Shown here one piece after another: positions 34,824 through 44,963 of a DNA stretch of 64,000 nt. Every line of letters starts with the position of its first letter. Positions within the stretch are counted from its first letter, which is position 1. Location of the stretch: contig CADBCZ010000004.1 in assembly GCA_902793335.1 (NCBI GenBank), forward strand, positions 1-64,000. The letters are read 5' to 3'. Below the pieces are notes generated by a model. The model did not search any database. It worked only from the letters and a program-made list of their open reading frames with translations, and was not told the origin of the DNA. Both the position numbers and the translations under genes were made by a program. Source of the DNA: an uncultured Lachnospiraceae bacterium. GTDB taxonomy: Bacteria > Bacillota > Clostridia > Lachnospirales > Lachnospiraceae.

Positions 34824-37436
34824 ATGAGTTTTATTAATATATGTTATTATATATTGATTCGACCAATAGAATTGTTTTTTGAATTTGTTTTTTCATTGTC
34901 TTTAAGATTAGTAAGTGGTTATGGTCCTGCAATTATTATTTTGAGTATTATTATTAATACACTTATTCTTCCATTATATAGAAGGGCTGATATGATCCAG
35001 GAACATGAGAATGAAAAGAGAAGTTCATTAGATAGATGGGTCAAACATATAAAAAAGAGCTTTAAAGGTGATGAACGTTTTTTTATGTTGCAGACATATT
35101 ATAGGCAGAATGATTATAAACCTATATATGTGTTAAGAGGATCATTTTCTCTTCTGTTACAAATACCATTCTTCATAGCCGGATATCATTTTTTATCTAA
35201 TCTTGAGAGCCTTAAAGGTGTTTCTTTTTGTATCATCAAGGATTTGGGGACTCCTGATGGATTATTAAGTATAGGTGGTGTATCGATTAATACTATGCCT
35301 GTATTGATGACGGCGATTAATCTGATATCAGCCATAATATATACTAAGGGAAAACAATTATCATTGAAGCTTCAATTGTATATTACAGCTTTAATATTTT
35401 TGTTATTGTTATATAATTCGCCTTCCGGACTTGTTCTATATTGGTTGTGTAATAATGTATATTCGTGTATTAAGAATATGTTATTATCACATAAGAATAC
35501 AAACATATATATGAAAACTAATAATACAAAGAATAATACATTTTTTTTTATACTTAGTAATATATTAGCTGCTTTGTTTATTGGGGTGTTTATTCCTTCT
35601 ATTGTGATTAAATCTTCTCCGCAAGAATTCATGAGTATAAAATACTATATAAATCCGTATATGTACATAGTCTATGCATTTATGATTGCTATGGGAACAT
35701 TTGTGTTATGGTTTGGGATCTTATATTATGTTGCCAATGATAAGACAAAATATATATTGATTGAGTTTTCAGGAATATTTGTAATTTGTGCTATAATCAA
35801 TTATTTATTTTTTGGTACTCGGCTTGGAAATATTTCTTCGTTACTTCAATATGATATAAATATTTCATTCTCAAGAAAAGAATATATTGTTAATGGTCTG
35901 GCTATGGTATTGATTGGAGTTTTGATACATTTCATCATGAGATTAAAACCGATTATCATGAATACAATTATTATGTCAGGCATAGTTACAGTATTGGTCG
36001 TATCATGTGTTAATATTTATGTAATTCATTCTGAAGGGAATATTTATTATGATTCATCTTTAGAAAATATTACAGATGTTAAGATTCCACTGAGCAGGAA
36101 CGGTAAGAATGTAATAGTTTTAATGCTTGATAGAGCTTTAGGTACACAGCTTCCATATATAATGAAGGAAAAACCGGAATTACAAGATAAATATGATGGA
36201 TTTACATATTATAAAAATACTATGTCATATGGTGCATTTACTAATTTCGGTACACCCCCTCTATATGGAGGATATGAATATACTCCTGAAATGATGAATA
36301 AAAGAGACAATCTTAGTTTGGAAGAAAAACAAAATGAAGCCCTTAAGTTGATGCCGGTTATATTTGATAAAGCAGGTTATAAGGTTACTGTAAGTGATCC
36401 GGTATATGCAGGTTATGAACATACTCCCGATTTGTCAATATTTGATGAGTATACTGATATTAATACATTTAATTCATGGGATCAATTTCGGAGTGCACTT
36501 AATGATGATGGTGATGCAAAAAGAATTGAATTTATCAGAAAACGTAATTTTTTCTGCTTTTCAATAGTAAAAGTAATGCCGGTCATGTGTCAAAAATTGT
36601 TATATGATAATGGAACATATAATGAAATTGATACTAATGTTTCAAAAAATAAAGACGAAATATTAGATATTAATAAATCATATGTTCAGATAACTGAGGG
36701 CTTATCAAAGAGTGTTGGATATAATTACTTTTCAAGGGTTCCATATAGTGTATTAGCTAATTTATCAAATATTACTGAAGTTGAAAATAATTCAGAAAAT
36801 ACATTTCTTGTTATGAGCAATACATTTACCCATGAACCGTGCCTGTTGCAGGAACCCGATTACGTTCCGTCGTTGTATGTTGATAATACAGAATATGATA
36901 AAGATCTGAGTGAAAGGTATAATATAGATGGCGTGAAGATGCGAATGGAAAACATTGATCAGGTAAAACACTATGATACTAATGTGGCGGCATTACTTAG
37001 AGTGGGAGAGTGGCTTGATTATCTTAAAGAGAATGGGGTATATGATAATACGAGAATAATAATAATAGCTGATCATGGACAAAACCTCAATCAGTTTGAC
37101 CTGACTCTTGATGATGGTCTTGATGTACAATCGTTTATACCATTATTTTTAGTAAAAGATTTTGACGAAAAGGGATTTAAAACATCAGATGAATTTATGA
37201 CTCAGGCAGATGTTCCAACATTAGCATTTAAGAATTTGATTGATAATCCTGTTAATCCATTTACAGATAATGAGGTCAATAATACAGAAAAATACAAAGA
37301 TTATCAGAGTGTTTTATTTTCAAAATATTTATCAATTGATGAAAATAACGGTAATACATTTCTTCCTGGAGATTGGTATGCTGTTAAGAATAATGTATAT
37401 GATCTGAACAACTGGGAATATATAGGACACCATTGA
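34824..37436 (+). CDS. YidC/Oxa1-like domain fused to alkaline-phosphatase-superfamily transferase, copy B1
   Basis: Residues 1 to about 225 align with the YidC/Oxa1 core: IIILSIIINTLILPL, LLLQIPFFIAGYHFL, IKDLGTPDG and SPSGLVLYWLCNNVYS match E. coli YidC segments in order. The position of the groove arginine (E. coli Arg366) is Asn45. Residues about 235-415 add four or five further membrane helices. From about 428 an extracytoplasmic alkaline-phosphatase-fold domain of the LtaS/EptA type begins: metal Asp436 in VLMLDRA, candidate nucleophile Thr473 in FTNFGTPPLYGG, His670 in THE, and Asp750-His751 in IADHG. This suggests a phospho- or phosphono-group transferase acting outside the membrane. 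The 870-residue architecture is unusual. It lies 27 bases after A1. Confidence 0.8.
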   Translation: MSFINICYYILIRPIELFFEFVFSLSLRLVSGYGPAIIILSIIINTLILPLYRRADMIQEHENEKRSSLDRWVKHIKKSFKGDERFFMLQTYYRQNDYKPIYVLRGSFSLLLQIPFFIAGYHFLSNLESLKGVSFCIIKDLGTPDGLLSIGGVSINTMPVLMTAINLISAIIYTKGKQLSLKLQLYITALIFLLLLYNSPSGLVLYWLCNNVYSCIKNMLLSHKNTNIYMKTNNTKNNTFFFILSNILAALFIGVFIPSIVIKSSPQEFMSIKYYINPYMYIVYAFMIAMGTFVLWFGILYYVANDKTKYILIEFSGIFVICAIINYLFFGTRLGNISSLLQYDINISFSRKEYIVNGLAMVLIGVLIHFIMRLKPIIMNTIIMSGIVTVLVVSCVNIYVIHSEGNIYYDSSLENITDVKIPLSRNGKNVIVLMLDRALGTQLPYIMKEKPELQDKYDGFTYYKNTMSYGAFTNFGTPPLYGGYEYTPEMMNKRDNLSLEEKQNEALKLMPVIFDKAGYKVTVSDPVYAGYEHTPDLSIFDEYTDINTFNSWDQFRSALNDDGDAKRIEFIRKRNFFCFSIVKVMPVMCQKLLYDNGTYNEIDTNVSKNKDEILDINKSYVQITEGLSKSVGYNYFSRVPYSVLANLSNITEVENNSENTFLVMSNTFTHEPCLLQEPDYVPSLYVDNTEYDKDLSERYNIDGVKMRMENIDQVKHYDTNVAALLRVGEWLDYLKENGVYDNTRIIIIADHGQNLNQFDLTLDDGLDVQSFIPLFLVKDFDEKGFKTSDEFMTQADVPTLAFKNLIDNPVNPFTDNEVNNTEKYKDYQSVLFSKYLSIDENNGNTFLPGDWYAVKNNVYDLNNWEYIGHH

Positions 37437-37475
37437 ATGCAAAATAGTTAGGGATGTGAAAATAGGAGCAATAAG

Positions 37476-38435
37476 ATGAAACCAATTTTATATGTTATTA
37501 TTCCATGTTACAATGAGGAAGAGGTTCTGGAAGTAACATGTGGTATATTTATCGATGAAATTAAAGATTTAGTCAATAAAAATAAAATATCAGAGGAAAG
37601 CCATATTATTTATGTTGATGATGGCAGCAAAGATAAAACATGGGATATTATCACACGTCTTTCGAAATGTAATGGTTGCATTAATGGAATTCGTTTAAGT
37701 CGTAACAGAGGACATCAGAATGCTGTTCTTGCAGGTCTTCTTGAATCCAAAGATGAATGTGATATTAGTATAACTATAGATTGTGATGGTCAGGATGATG
37801 TACATGCTATGGAGGATATGGTTGATGCCTATAATGATGGTGCGGATATTGTATATGGTGTGAGAAGCGATCGATCTACAGATACCTTTTTTAAGAGATT
37901 TACTGCTGAATCATATTATCATTTATTGAATATTATGGGGGTAGAGGTTATATTCAATCATGCAGATTATCGTTTGATGAGCAGCAAAGTATTACAGGAA
38001 TTATCGAAGTTCAAAGAAGTTAATCTTTTTTTGAGAGGTATGGTGCCTTTAATCGGCTATAAGAGTACATCAGTATATTATGAGAGACATGAACGCATGG
38101 GAGGTAAAAGTCATTATCCTTTACGAAAAATGTTAATGCTGGCATTTGACGGAATTACAAGTCTTTCCATTAAGCCGATTCGATTGATTTCAGTTTTTGG
38201 TTTTTTGATTGCTCTTTTAAGTTTTATTGGGATTATATGGATAGTAATCGGAACCATTAATGGTAATACAATTCAGGGATGGGCATCTTCTACCTGTCTT
38301 ATATGCATGGTCAGCGGGGTACAGATGATGTCAATTGGTGTTATAGGTGAGTATATTGGTAAGATATATTTAGAGGTTAAGGCACGACCGAGATATATTA
38401 TTAGTGAAACAACAGAGGGGGAGAACCGGAGATGA
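37476..38435 (+). CDS. GT2 polyprenyl-phosphate glycosyltransferase (GtrB/DPM-like)
   Basis: The N-terminal GT-A domain shows VIIPCYNEEEVLEVT, YVDDGSKDKTW, LSRNRGHQNAVLAGL and the DCDGQDD metal site. Two C-terminal membrane helices (about residues 230-255 and 265-290) complete the GtrB architecture. Such enzymes load a sugar from a nucleotide donor onto polyprenyl phosphate at the cytoplasmic face. Its product could feed the GT-C enzyme at 31642. The stop overlaps the start of the next gene by four bases (ATGA), so the two are translationally coupled. Its first bases recur at 49263. Confidence 0.9.
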   Translation: MKPILYVIIPCYNEEEVLEVTCGIFIDEIKDLVNKNKISEESHIIYVDDGSKDKTWDIITRLSKCNGCINGIRLSRNRGHQNAVLAGLLESKDECDISITIDCDGQDDVHAMEDMVDAYNDGADIVYGVRSDRSTDTFFKRFTAESYYHLLNIMGVEVIFNHADYRLMSSKVLQELSKFKEVNLFLRGMVPLIGYKSTSVYYERHERMGGKSHYPLRKMLMLAFDGITSLSIKPIRLISVFGFLIALLSFIGIIWIVIGTINGNTIQGWASSTCLICMVSGVQMMSIGVIGEYIGKIYLEVKARPRYIISETTEGENRR

Positions 38436-40948
38436 TCTCATTCAATAGTATTATATATCACATTGTTATATATCCGCTTGAATTAATATATGAATTAATA
38501 TACTCTCTTGTAATGCGTATAGTACCAATACCGGGAGTATCTATTATTATTTTAAGTATATTTATTAATACTTTGTTAGTCCCTATATATAAGCTGATCG
38601 ATGAAATACAGAAGGAACAATATGAAAAAGAAAAAAAACTTTCTTTTTGGATATCTCATATTAAAAGAAATTTTCATGGAGATGAAAGATTTCTAATGTT
38701 AAAAACATATTATAGGCAGAATGATTATAATCAATTATCAACTTTAAAAGGAGCCCTGCCTTTAATGTTGGAACTGCCATTTTTTATTGGTGCTTATCAT
38801 TTTCTTACAAGCCTGAATCAGCTTGAAGGTGTTCCGTTTTTATTTATTAGAAATCTTGCAATGCCAGATGGTCTAATTAATGTAGCCGGTATGAGCATCA
38901 ATATAATGCCGGTTTTTATGACGGTAATTAATCTGGTTTCAGTAGGAGTATTTACAGATAAAAAATCTATTAGAGATAAAGTTACTATGTATCTTGTTGC
39001 AGTTGTATTTCTGATAATATTGTATGATTCAGCGTCAGGGCTGGTGTTATATTGGACCATGAATAACATATTTACATTGATAAAGAATATTGTTTTGAAA
39101 TGCAGTAAAGATAATGAAGATTATTCTTCCGCTGAAATTAAATGTCATGATAATGATTATATATGGGGATTTATTATATGTGAGATTGCAATGATATTTC
39201 TGTTGGGTGTAGTCATACCATCAGGTGTTATTAAAGCTTCGCCATTGGAATTTGTGGATACATCTGATATTCATAATCCTCTGTTATTTCTTGTGGGAAG
39301 TATGTCTATTGCAGTGGGATATTTTGGTATATGGGTTCCATTCTTTTTTTATATTTCACGTTACAACAGAGAAAAACTATATAAGTACTTATCTGTCATA
39401 TTAGTTATCGGAATGGTTGATTACTTCTTTTTTGGAACTGATATGGGTATTATTTCGTCGCATCTTAAGTATGTAAAGGATGTAGAAACAGGTTTTGGAG
39501 AAATATTAATAAATACATTAATAATTGCTCTTATTATATTGATTCATCATTTAATATATATCAACAATAAAAAGCTTATTTATTATATTAATGTTAGTTC
39601 TGTAATAGCGCTGCTATTCTTATCGCTCAGTAATATTTATACTGTGAATACAGCATTTAATAATATGGACTATTCGGAAACAGCAAGTGAGAAGATGAGT
39701 ATACCTCTTAGTAAATCCGGAAAGAATGTTGTTGTGTTTATGCTTGACAGGGCCATTGGCAGTTTCATACCTTATATTATGAATGAGAAACCGGAGCTGA
39801 AAAAACAGTTTGAAGGTTTTACTTATTATCCTAACACAGTGTCATTAGGTACTAATACGGGAGATGCATCAGCGGCTGTATTAGGAGGTTATGAATATAC
39901 TGCTGATGTGGTACAGAATGTAGCTAAACGAACGGAGGCTCTGACTCTGCTGCCTAAGATTTTTAAGGATAATGATTATGAAGTGACAGTATTTGATCCG
40001 CCGTTTTTAAAAGATGACGATATAGCTAATCTGTCTTTGTCTGTTTTTGAAGATATGGATATAAGGGCATTTCATGCAAAAGATAAGTTTCACTTCTCAT
40101 ATAAAGGAAAAGAGTCATCTGACAGAAGATATAGAAATTTCTTTTGTTACAGTGTGAGTAAAGCTTGTCCATTGGCATTTAATTATACGCTTTATGATGG
40201 CGGCTATTACAATGATGTGACAATATATGCGACAAAGTCGGTTTATTCTTATATGGTTGATAATGATAATATTTCTAAGGGAACAAGTTTTATATATACT
40301 TTTGAACAGGAATATGCCGAGTTAGAAAATCTATCTGATATTACCGAGATTACAGAAGATAATGTTAATACATACTTTGCCGGATATAATGAGGCTACAC
40401 ATGAACCAACTATTCTTAAAGAGCCTGAATATGTTCCGGCTTTATATGTGGATAACACGGAATATGATGAGAAAAACAAGGACAGATTCATTGTAGACGG
40501 CAGAGTTATGAATGTTGATAATGCAGAACAAATGCACCACTATCAGGTCAACGTCGCATCATTGCTTCAGCTTGGTAAATGGTTCGATTATCTCAGGGAG
40601 AATGGCGTGTATGATAATACGAGAATAATAATTGCAGCAGATCATGGAGGTTTTCTCAATAATTTTGATGATATGATATTCGAACAATATGATTTGGAAG
40701 CTTTGAATCCTTTATTGATGGAAAAAGATTTTAATAGTAAGATTTTTAGTGTGGATGATTCATTTATGGTAAATGCAGATGTGCCGGCTATGGCTTTACA
40801 GGATATTATTGAAGATAAGGTTAATCCATATACGGGTGAGAAGCTTGAAGCGGCCCCGGAAGATAAAAATCCTGTGACGATCAAACAGTTAGGTCTTGAA
40901 GTTAAGGATAATATTTTTGACTTATCTAATTGGAAAATGATCAAATGA
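38432..40948 (+). CDS. YidC/Oxa1-like domain fused to alkaline-phosphatase-superfamily transferase, copy B2
   Basis: This 838-residue protein has the same layout as B1 but is more divergent. The YidC-like part has IIILSIFINTLLVPI (Asn again at the groove-Arg position), LMLELPFFIGAYHFL, IRNLAMPDG and SASGLVLYWTMNNIF. A second membrane block follows to about residue 420. The phosphatase-fold domain has Asp439 in FMLDRA, candidate nucleophiles Thr474/Thr476 in GTNTGDASAAVLGG, ATHEPT and Asp737-His738 in AADHG. The segment around the nucleophile differs from B1 and B3 (no PPLY), so acceptor or donor choice may differ. It is coupled to the GT2 upstream. Confidence 0.8.
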   Translation: MISFNSIIYHIVIYPLELIYELIYSLVMRIVPIPGVSIIILSIFINTLLVPIYKLIDEIQKEQYEKEKKLSFWISHIKRNFHGDERFLMLKTYYRQNDYNQLSTLKGALPLMLELPFFIGAYHFLTSLNQLEGVPFLFIRNLAMPDGLINVAGMSINIMPVFMTVINLVSVGVFTDKKSIRDKVTMYLVAVVFLIILYDSASGLVLYWTMNNIFTLIKNIVLKCSKDNEDYSSAEIKCHDNDYIWGFIICEIAMIFLLGVVIPSGVIKASPLEFVDTSDIHNPLLFLVGSMSIAVGYFGIWVPFFFYISRYNREKLYKYLSVILVIGMVDYFFFGTDMGIISSHLKYVKDVETGFGEILINTLIIALIILIHHLIYINNKKLIYYINVSSVIALLFLSLSNIYTVNTAFNNMDYSETASEKMSIPLSKSGKNVVVFMLDRAIGSFIPYIMNEKPELKKQFEGFTYYPNTVSLGTNTGDASAAVLGGYEYTADVVQNVAKRTEALTLLPKIFKDNDYEVTVFDPPFLKDDDIANLSLSVFEDMDIRAFHAKDKFHFSYKGKESSDRRYRNFFCYSVSKACPLAFNYTLYDGGYYNDVTIYATKSVYSYMVDNDNISKGTSFIYTFEQEYAELENLSDITEITEDNVNTYFAGYNEATHEPTILKEPEYVPALYVDNTEYDEKNKDRFIVDGRVMNVDNAEQMHHYQVNVASLLQLGKWFDYLRENGVYDNTRIIIAADHGGFLNNFDDMIFEQYDLEALNPLLMEKDFNSKIFSVDDSFMVNADVPAMALQDIIEDKVNPYTGEKLEAAPEDKNPVTIKQLGLEVKDNIFDLSNWKMIK

Positions 40949-40970
40949 TATTATAAGGAGAATTACAGTT

Positions 40971-42221
40971 ATGAATTATGCAATGTTTCTATATATTGAT
41001 CCGGCGACCGGTGGAATGTTATTTACAATTCTGTTTGGTATGATAAGTGCTGTCATATATGTTTTCAGGTCACTTATATTAAAATTGAAATATTCTATAG
41101 GAAGTGATCATAAGAAGATGAGTGTTTCCGAGAAATTACCAATTGTAATTTTTTCTGATCATAAAAGATATTGGAATGTATTTGAACCGATATGTGACGA
41201 ATTAGAAAACAGAGGGCAGAAGACATATTATTATACTATGTCAGAAGATGATCCTGCACTTGAAAAGAAATATAATAATATAACTTGTGAGTATATAGGA
41301 AATGGTAATAAGGCTTTTTCAAAAATGAATCTTCTTAAAGCATATCTTGTTCTTTCAACTACGCCAAGCTTGGATGTATTTCAGTGGAAGAGATCAAAAG
41401 ATGTTAATTACTATGTACATATACCACATATGGCAAATGATATATCAGTATATAAAATGTTTGGACTTGATTATTATGATTCGATTCTGTTGTCAGGTGA
41501 ATATCAGGTTCATCAGATAAGAGAACTTGAGAGGCTGCGTAATTTACCGGCTAAGGACATTGAATTAGTTGGAATACCCTACATGGACGTAATGAAAAAA
41601 AGATTTGACATGGAAAATAAAGAATCGACCGGTCACAAAAAGCCGGATGATAAAGTTACCGTATTGCTTGCTCCATCGTGGGGGGATAATGGTATACTGA
41701 AAAAGTACGGTGAACGAATGATAGATTCGTTGATCAATACAGGATATAATATAATCATTAGACCGCATCCACAGTCATTTAGCTCTGAAAAAGATATGAT
41801 AGAAGCGTTGATGAACAAATATAACGACAGAAGAACTATAGAATGGAACAGAGATAATGATAATTACGAAGTGTTGAAAAAGTCTGATATTCTTATATCT
41901 GATTTTTCCGGTGTTATATTTGATTATACATTGGTTTATGATAAACCTGTAATATATACGGAACCTGATTTTGATAAATCAGTTTACGACTGTGCATGGC
42001 TTGAAGATGAGTTGTGGACTTTCTCTATTCTGGATAAGCTTGGACTTGAATTAAAAGAAGATAATATAGATAATATTAAAACAATAATAGATGAATGTAT
42101 TAGCAATGATAAGTATACTGAAGGAAGAAAACAGGCAAGAAGGGAAACGTGGGTTAATATTGGGAAGAGTACAGGTTTAGTAGTGGATTATATAATTGAT
42201 AAATATAATGAATTACTGTAA
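40971..42221 (+). CDS. CDP-glycerol glycerophosphotransferase family protein, copy A2
   Basis: This 416-residue paralogue of A1 keeps the FLYIDPATGGMLF membrane anchor, VLLAPSWGDNGILKKYG, RPHPQSF and SDFSGVIFDYTL. The two copies are alike almost throughout, including the AAGGAGAATTA leader before the start, with differences concentrated at about residues 205-225. It follows B2 by 22 bases and is followed by B3, so an A-B gene pair is repeated. Its role should match A1: transfer of a glycerol-phosphate or similar group from a CDP/CMP-activated donor at the membrane. Confidence 0.85.
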   Translation: MNYAMFLYIDPATGGMLFTILFGMISAVIYVFRSLILKLKYSIGSDHKKMSVSEKLPIVIFSDHKRYWNVFEPICDELENRGQKTYYYTMSEDDPALEKKYNNITCEYIGNGNKAFSKMNLLKAYLVLSTTPSLDVFQWKRSKDVNYYVHIPHMANDISVYKMFGLDYYDSILLSGEYQVHQIRELERLRNLPAKDIELVGIPYMDVMKKRFDMENKESTGHKKPDDKVTVLLAPSWGDNGILKKYGERMIDSLINTGYNIIIRPHPQSFSSEKDMIEALMNKYNDRRTIEWNRDNDNYEVLKKSDILISDFSGVIFDYTLVYDKPVIYTEPDFDKSVYDCAWLEDELWTFSILDKLGLELKEDNIDNIKTIIDECISNDKYTEGRKQARRETWVNIGKSTGLVVDYIIDKYNELL

Positions 42222-42288
42222 ATGTTCAGGTGATACGAATTAATTATGGTATCATAATAAATCATTTCTGTAGAGAGGATAAATAATA

Positions 42289-44907
42289 ATGAATTTTATT
42301 AGTATGTGTTATTCTATACTGATCCGTCCGATAGAATTGTTTTTGGAACTGGTTTTTTCCTTGTCTTTAAGATTTGTAAGTGGTTATGGTCAGGCAATTA
42401 TTGTGTTGAGTGTAATTATTAATACCATTATTCTTCCATTATACAAACGTGCTGATATGATTCAGGAGCAGGAGAATGAAAAGAGACTATCATTAGAAAA
42501 CCGGGTTAAACATATAAAGAAAAGCTTCAAAGGTGATGAACGTTTTTTGATTCTGCAGACATATTACAGGCAGAATGATTACAAACCTATATATGTATTA
42601 AGAGGATCATTTTCACTCTTATTACAAATCCCATTTTTCATTGCGGGTTATCATTTTTTATCCAATCTGCAAAGCCTTAATGGTATATCATTTGTATTTC
42701 TCAGAGATTTGGGGACTCCTGACGGATTGTTAAGAATAGGTGGCGTATCTGTTAATACTATGCCGGTATTGATGACGGCTGTTAACCTTATATCAGCCAT
42801 AATATACACTAAGGGAAAACCGTTATCATTGAAACTTCAATTATATATAACAGCCCTTATATTTCTGTTATTACTATATAATTCACCTTCGGGACTGGTT
42901 TTATATTGGCTGTGTAATAATATATATTCATGTATTAAGAATCTGCTGTTATCAAATAAGAATATTGATAAGCATAAAGGAACTGGTATTATAAAGATAA
43001 GCAATAACACGGACATTTTTATGTTCAGTAATATATTAATTGCTCTGTTTATTGGAGTGTTTATACCTTCTGCCGTGATAAGATCTTCCCCACAGGAATT
43101 TATGAGTGTAGAATACTATATTAATCCGTTGATATATATAGTCAGTGCTTTTCTTATTGCATTTGGTTCATTTGTCATTTGGCTTGGTGTTTTTCATTAT
43201 GTTGCTAATAATAAATGTAAATCAATAATGAATGAGCTATCTGTTGTTTTTTTATTTACTGCTATAATTAACTTTATGTTTTTTGGAACTAAACTGGGGA
43301 ATATTTCTGCATTACTTCAATATGATAAGGGATTATCATTTTCAATAAAAGAATATATAATTAATATTGTATTGATGGTTTTGACAGGATTTATAATACA
43401 TTATATCGTTAAAATAAAACCGGTCATTATGAAGTCAATTATTATTGGCGGAATGATCACGGTGGTAGTTTTATCAGGGATAAACATATATCATATAAAT
43501 AGTTCAGATAATATTTATAATGAAACATCGTTGGAAGACTATTCAAATATTAAGATTCCGTTGAGCAGGGATGGAAAGAATGTTATTGTATTAATGCTCG
43601 ATAGAGCTATGGGTAGTCAGCTTCCATATATATTAAAAGAAAAACCTGAATTGAAGAGAATGTTTGATGGTTTTACATATTATAAAAATACACTTTCATA
43701 CGGTGTGTATACAAATTTTGGAGTACCTCCACTTTATGGCGGGTATGAATATACTCCTGAGATGATGAATAAGCGTTCAGATATTAGTCTTGAGGAAAAA
43801 CACGATGAAGCACTCAGGGTTATGCCATATATATTTGAAGAAGAAGGCTATGAGGTTACGGTTAGTGATCCTCCATATGCCGGATATGAGGCGACCCCGG
43901 ACTTAACAATATATGATGATTATCCGGATATTAATACATTTAATGCTTTAGACACTTTTAAAAGCGCACTTGATGATGGTGTGGATGCCAAAAGAATTGA
44001 ATATATAAGAAGACGTAATTTTTTCTGCTTTTCCCTTGTGAAGGTGATGCCTGTTGTGTGTCAGCGGCTGCTTTATAATGACGGATTATATAATGAGGTC
44101 TCAGTAAATATTTTGAATAATAAAGAAGATTTTATGGACATAGGCAGATCGTATGTTCAGATAATTGAAGGATTATCAAAGAGTGAAGGATTCAATATAA
44201 ATACCAGAGCAGCATATAATATATTAGTTAATATGTCCAATATTACCGAAATAGACAATAATACAGAGAATACGTTTTTGGTCATGAATAACACGTTCAC
44301 GCATGAACCGTGTCTGCTGCAGGAACCGGATTATATTCCGGCATTACATGTAGACAATACCGAATATGACAAAGATTTAAGCGAGAGATATAATATTGAC
44401 GGTGTGAAGATGCGTATGGATGACGCTAATCAGGTTAGACATTATCAGACTAATGTAGCTGCATTATTAAGAGTTGGAGAGTGGCTTGATTTTCTTAAGG
44501 AGAACGGCGTATATGACAATACCAGAATAATAATAGTTTCTGATCATGGGGAAAGACTTAATCAGTTTGATCTTACGTTAGATGACGGTGTGGACGTTCA
44601 GGGTTTTATACCATTGTTGTTAGTAAAAGACTTTGATGAAAAGGGTTTTACAACATCAGATGAATTTATGACACAGGCAGATGTTCCAACATTAGCTTTT
44701 AAGGATTTGGTCGAACATCCGGTTAATCCATTCACCGGTAATGAAATCAATGATAATGAAAAGCATAAAGAAACTCAGAATGTATTGTTTTCTGAGGAAA
44801 ACTCTATCGTTAAAAACATTGGTAATACATTTATTCCCGGAGATTGGTATGCTGTTAAGAACAATGTATATGATCTGAAAAATTGGGAATATATAGGACA
44901 CCATTGA
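42289..44907 (+). CDS. YidC/Oxa1-like domain fused to alkaline-phosphatase-superfamily transferase, copy B3
   Basis: This 872-residue protein is a close paralogue of B1, nearly co-linear from start to the shared end WEYIGHH. The YidC-like part has IVLSVIINTIILPL (Asn at the groove-Arg position), LLLQIPFFIAGYHFL, LRDLGTPDG and SPSGLVLYWLCNNIYS. The phosphatase-fold domain has Asp438 in LMLDRA, candidate nucleophile Thr475 in YTNFGVPPLYGG, FTHEPC, and Asp752-His753 in VSDHG. B1 and B3 presumably do the same chemistry. It is the last of the fusion genes and directly precedes the phosphonate genes, 56 bases before pepM, in the same direction. Confidence 0.8.
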   Translation: MNFISMCYSILIRPIELFLELVFSLSLRFVSGYGQAIIVLSVIINTIILPLYKRADMIQEQENEKRLSLENRVKHIKKSFKGDERFLILQTYYRQNDYKPIYVLRGSFSLLLQIPFFIAGYHFLSNLQSLNGISFVFLRDLGTPDGLLRIGGVSVNTMPVLMTAVNLISAIIYTKGKPLSLKLQLYITALIFLLLLYNSPSGLVLYWLCNNIYSCIKNLLLSNKNIDKHKGTGIIKISNNTDIFMFSNILIALFIGVFIPSAVIRSSPQEFMSVEYYINPLIYIVSAFLIAFGSFVIWLGVFHYVANNKCKSIMNELSVVFLFTAIINFMFFGTKLGNISALLQYDKGLSFSIKEYIINIVLMVLTGFIIHYIVKIKPVIMKSIIIGGMITVVVLSGINIYHINSSDNIYNETSLEDYSNIKIPLSRDGKNVIVLMLDRAMGSQLPYILKEKPELKRMFDGFTYYKNTLSYGVYTNFGVPPLYGGYEYTPEMMNKRSDISLEEKHDEALRVMPYIFEEEGYEVTVSDPPYAGYEATPDLTIYDDYPDINTFNALDTFKSALDDGVDAKRIEYIRRRNFFCFSLVKVMPVVCQRLLYNDGLYNEVSVNILNNKEDFMDIGRSYVQIIEGLSKSEGFNINTRAAYNILVNMSNITEIDNNTENTFLVMNNTFTHEPCLLQEPDYIPALHVDNTEYDKDLSERYNIDGVKMRMDDANQVRHYQTNVAALLRVGEWLDFLKENGVYDNTRIIIVSDHGERLNQFDLTLDDGVDVQGFIPLLLVKDFDEKGFTTSDEFMTQADVPTLAFKDLVEHPVNPFTGNEINDNEKHKETQNVLFSEENSIVKNIGNTFIPGDWYAVKNNVYDLKNWEYIGHH

Positions 44908-44963
44908 ACTTAAAATGGCTGAAAGAGTAGAAAAATAATCTTAATAAGGAGTAAATATAAGGG

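Noticed and set aside
34824..44907. The three large proteins as genuine membrane insertases
   Set aside because: The groove arginine is replaced by Asn in all three, the proteins carry a phosphatase-fold domain and they lie in a surface polymer locus, not next to rpmH/rnpA/jag.
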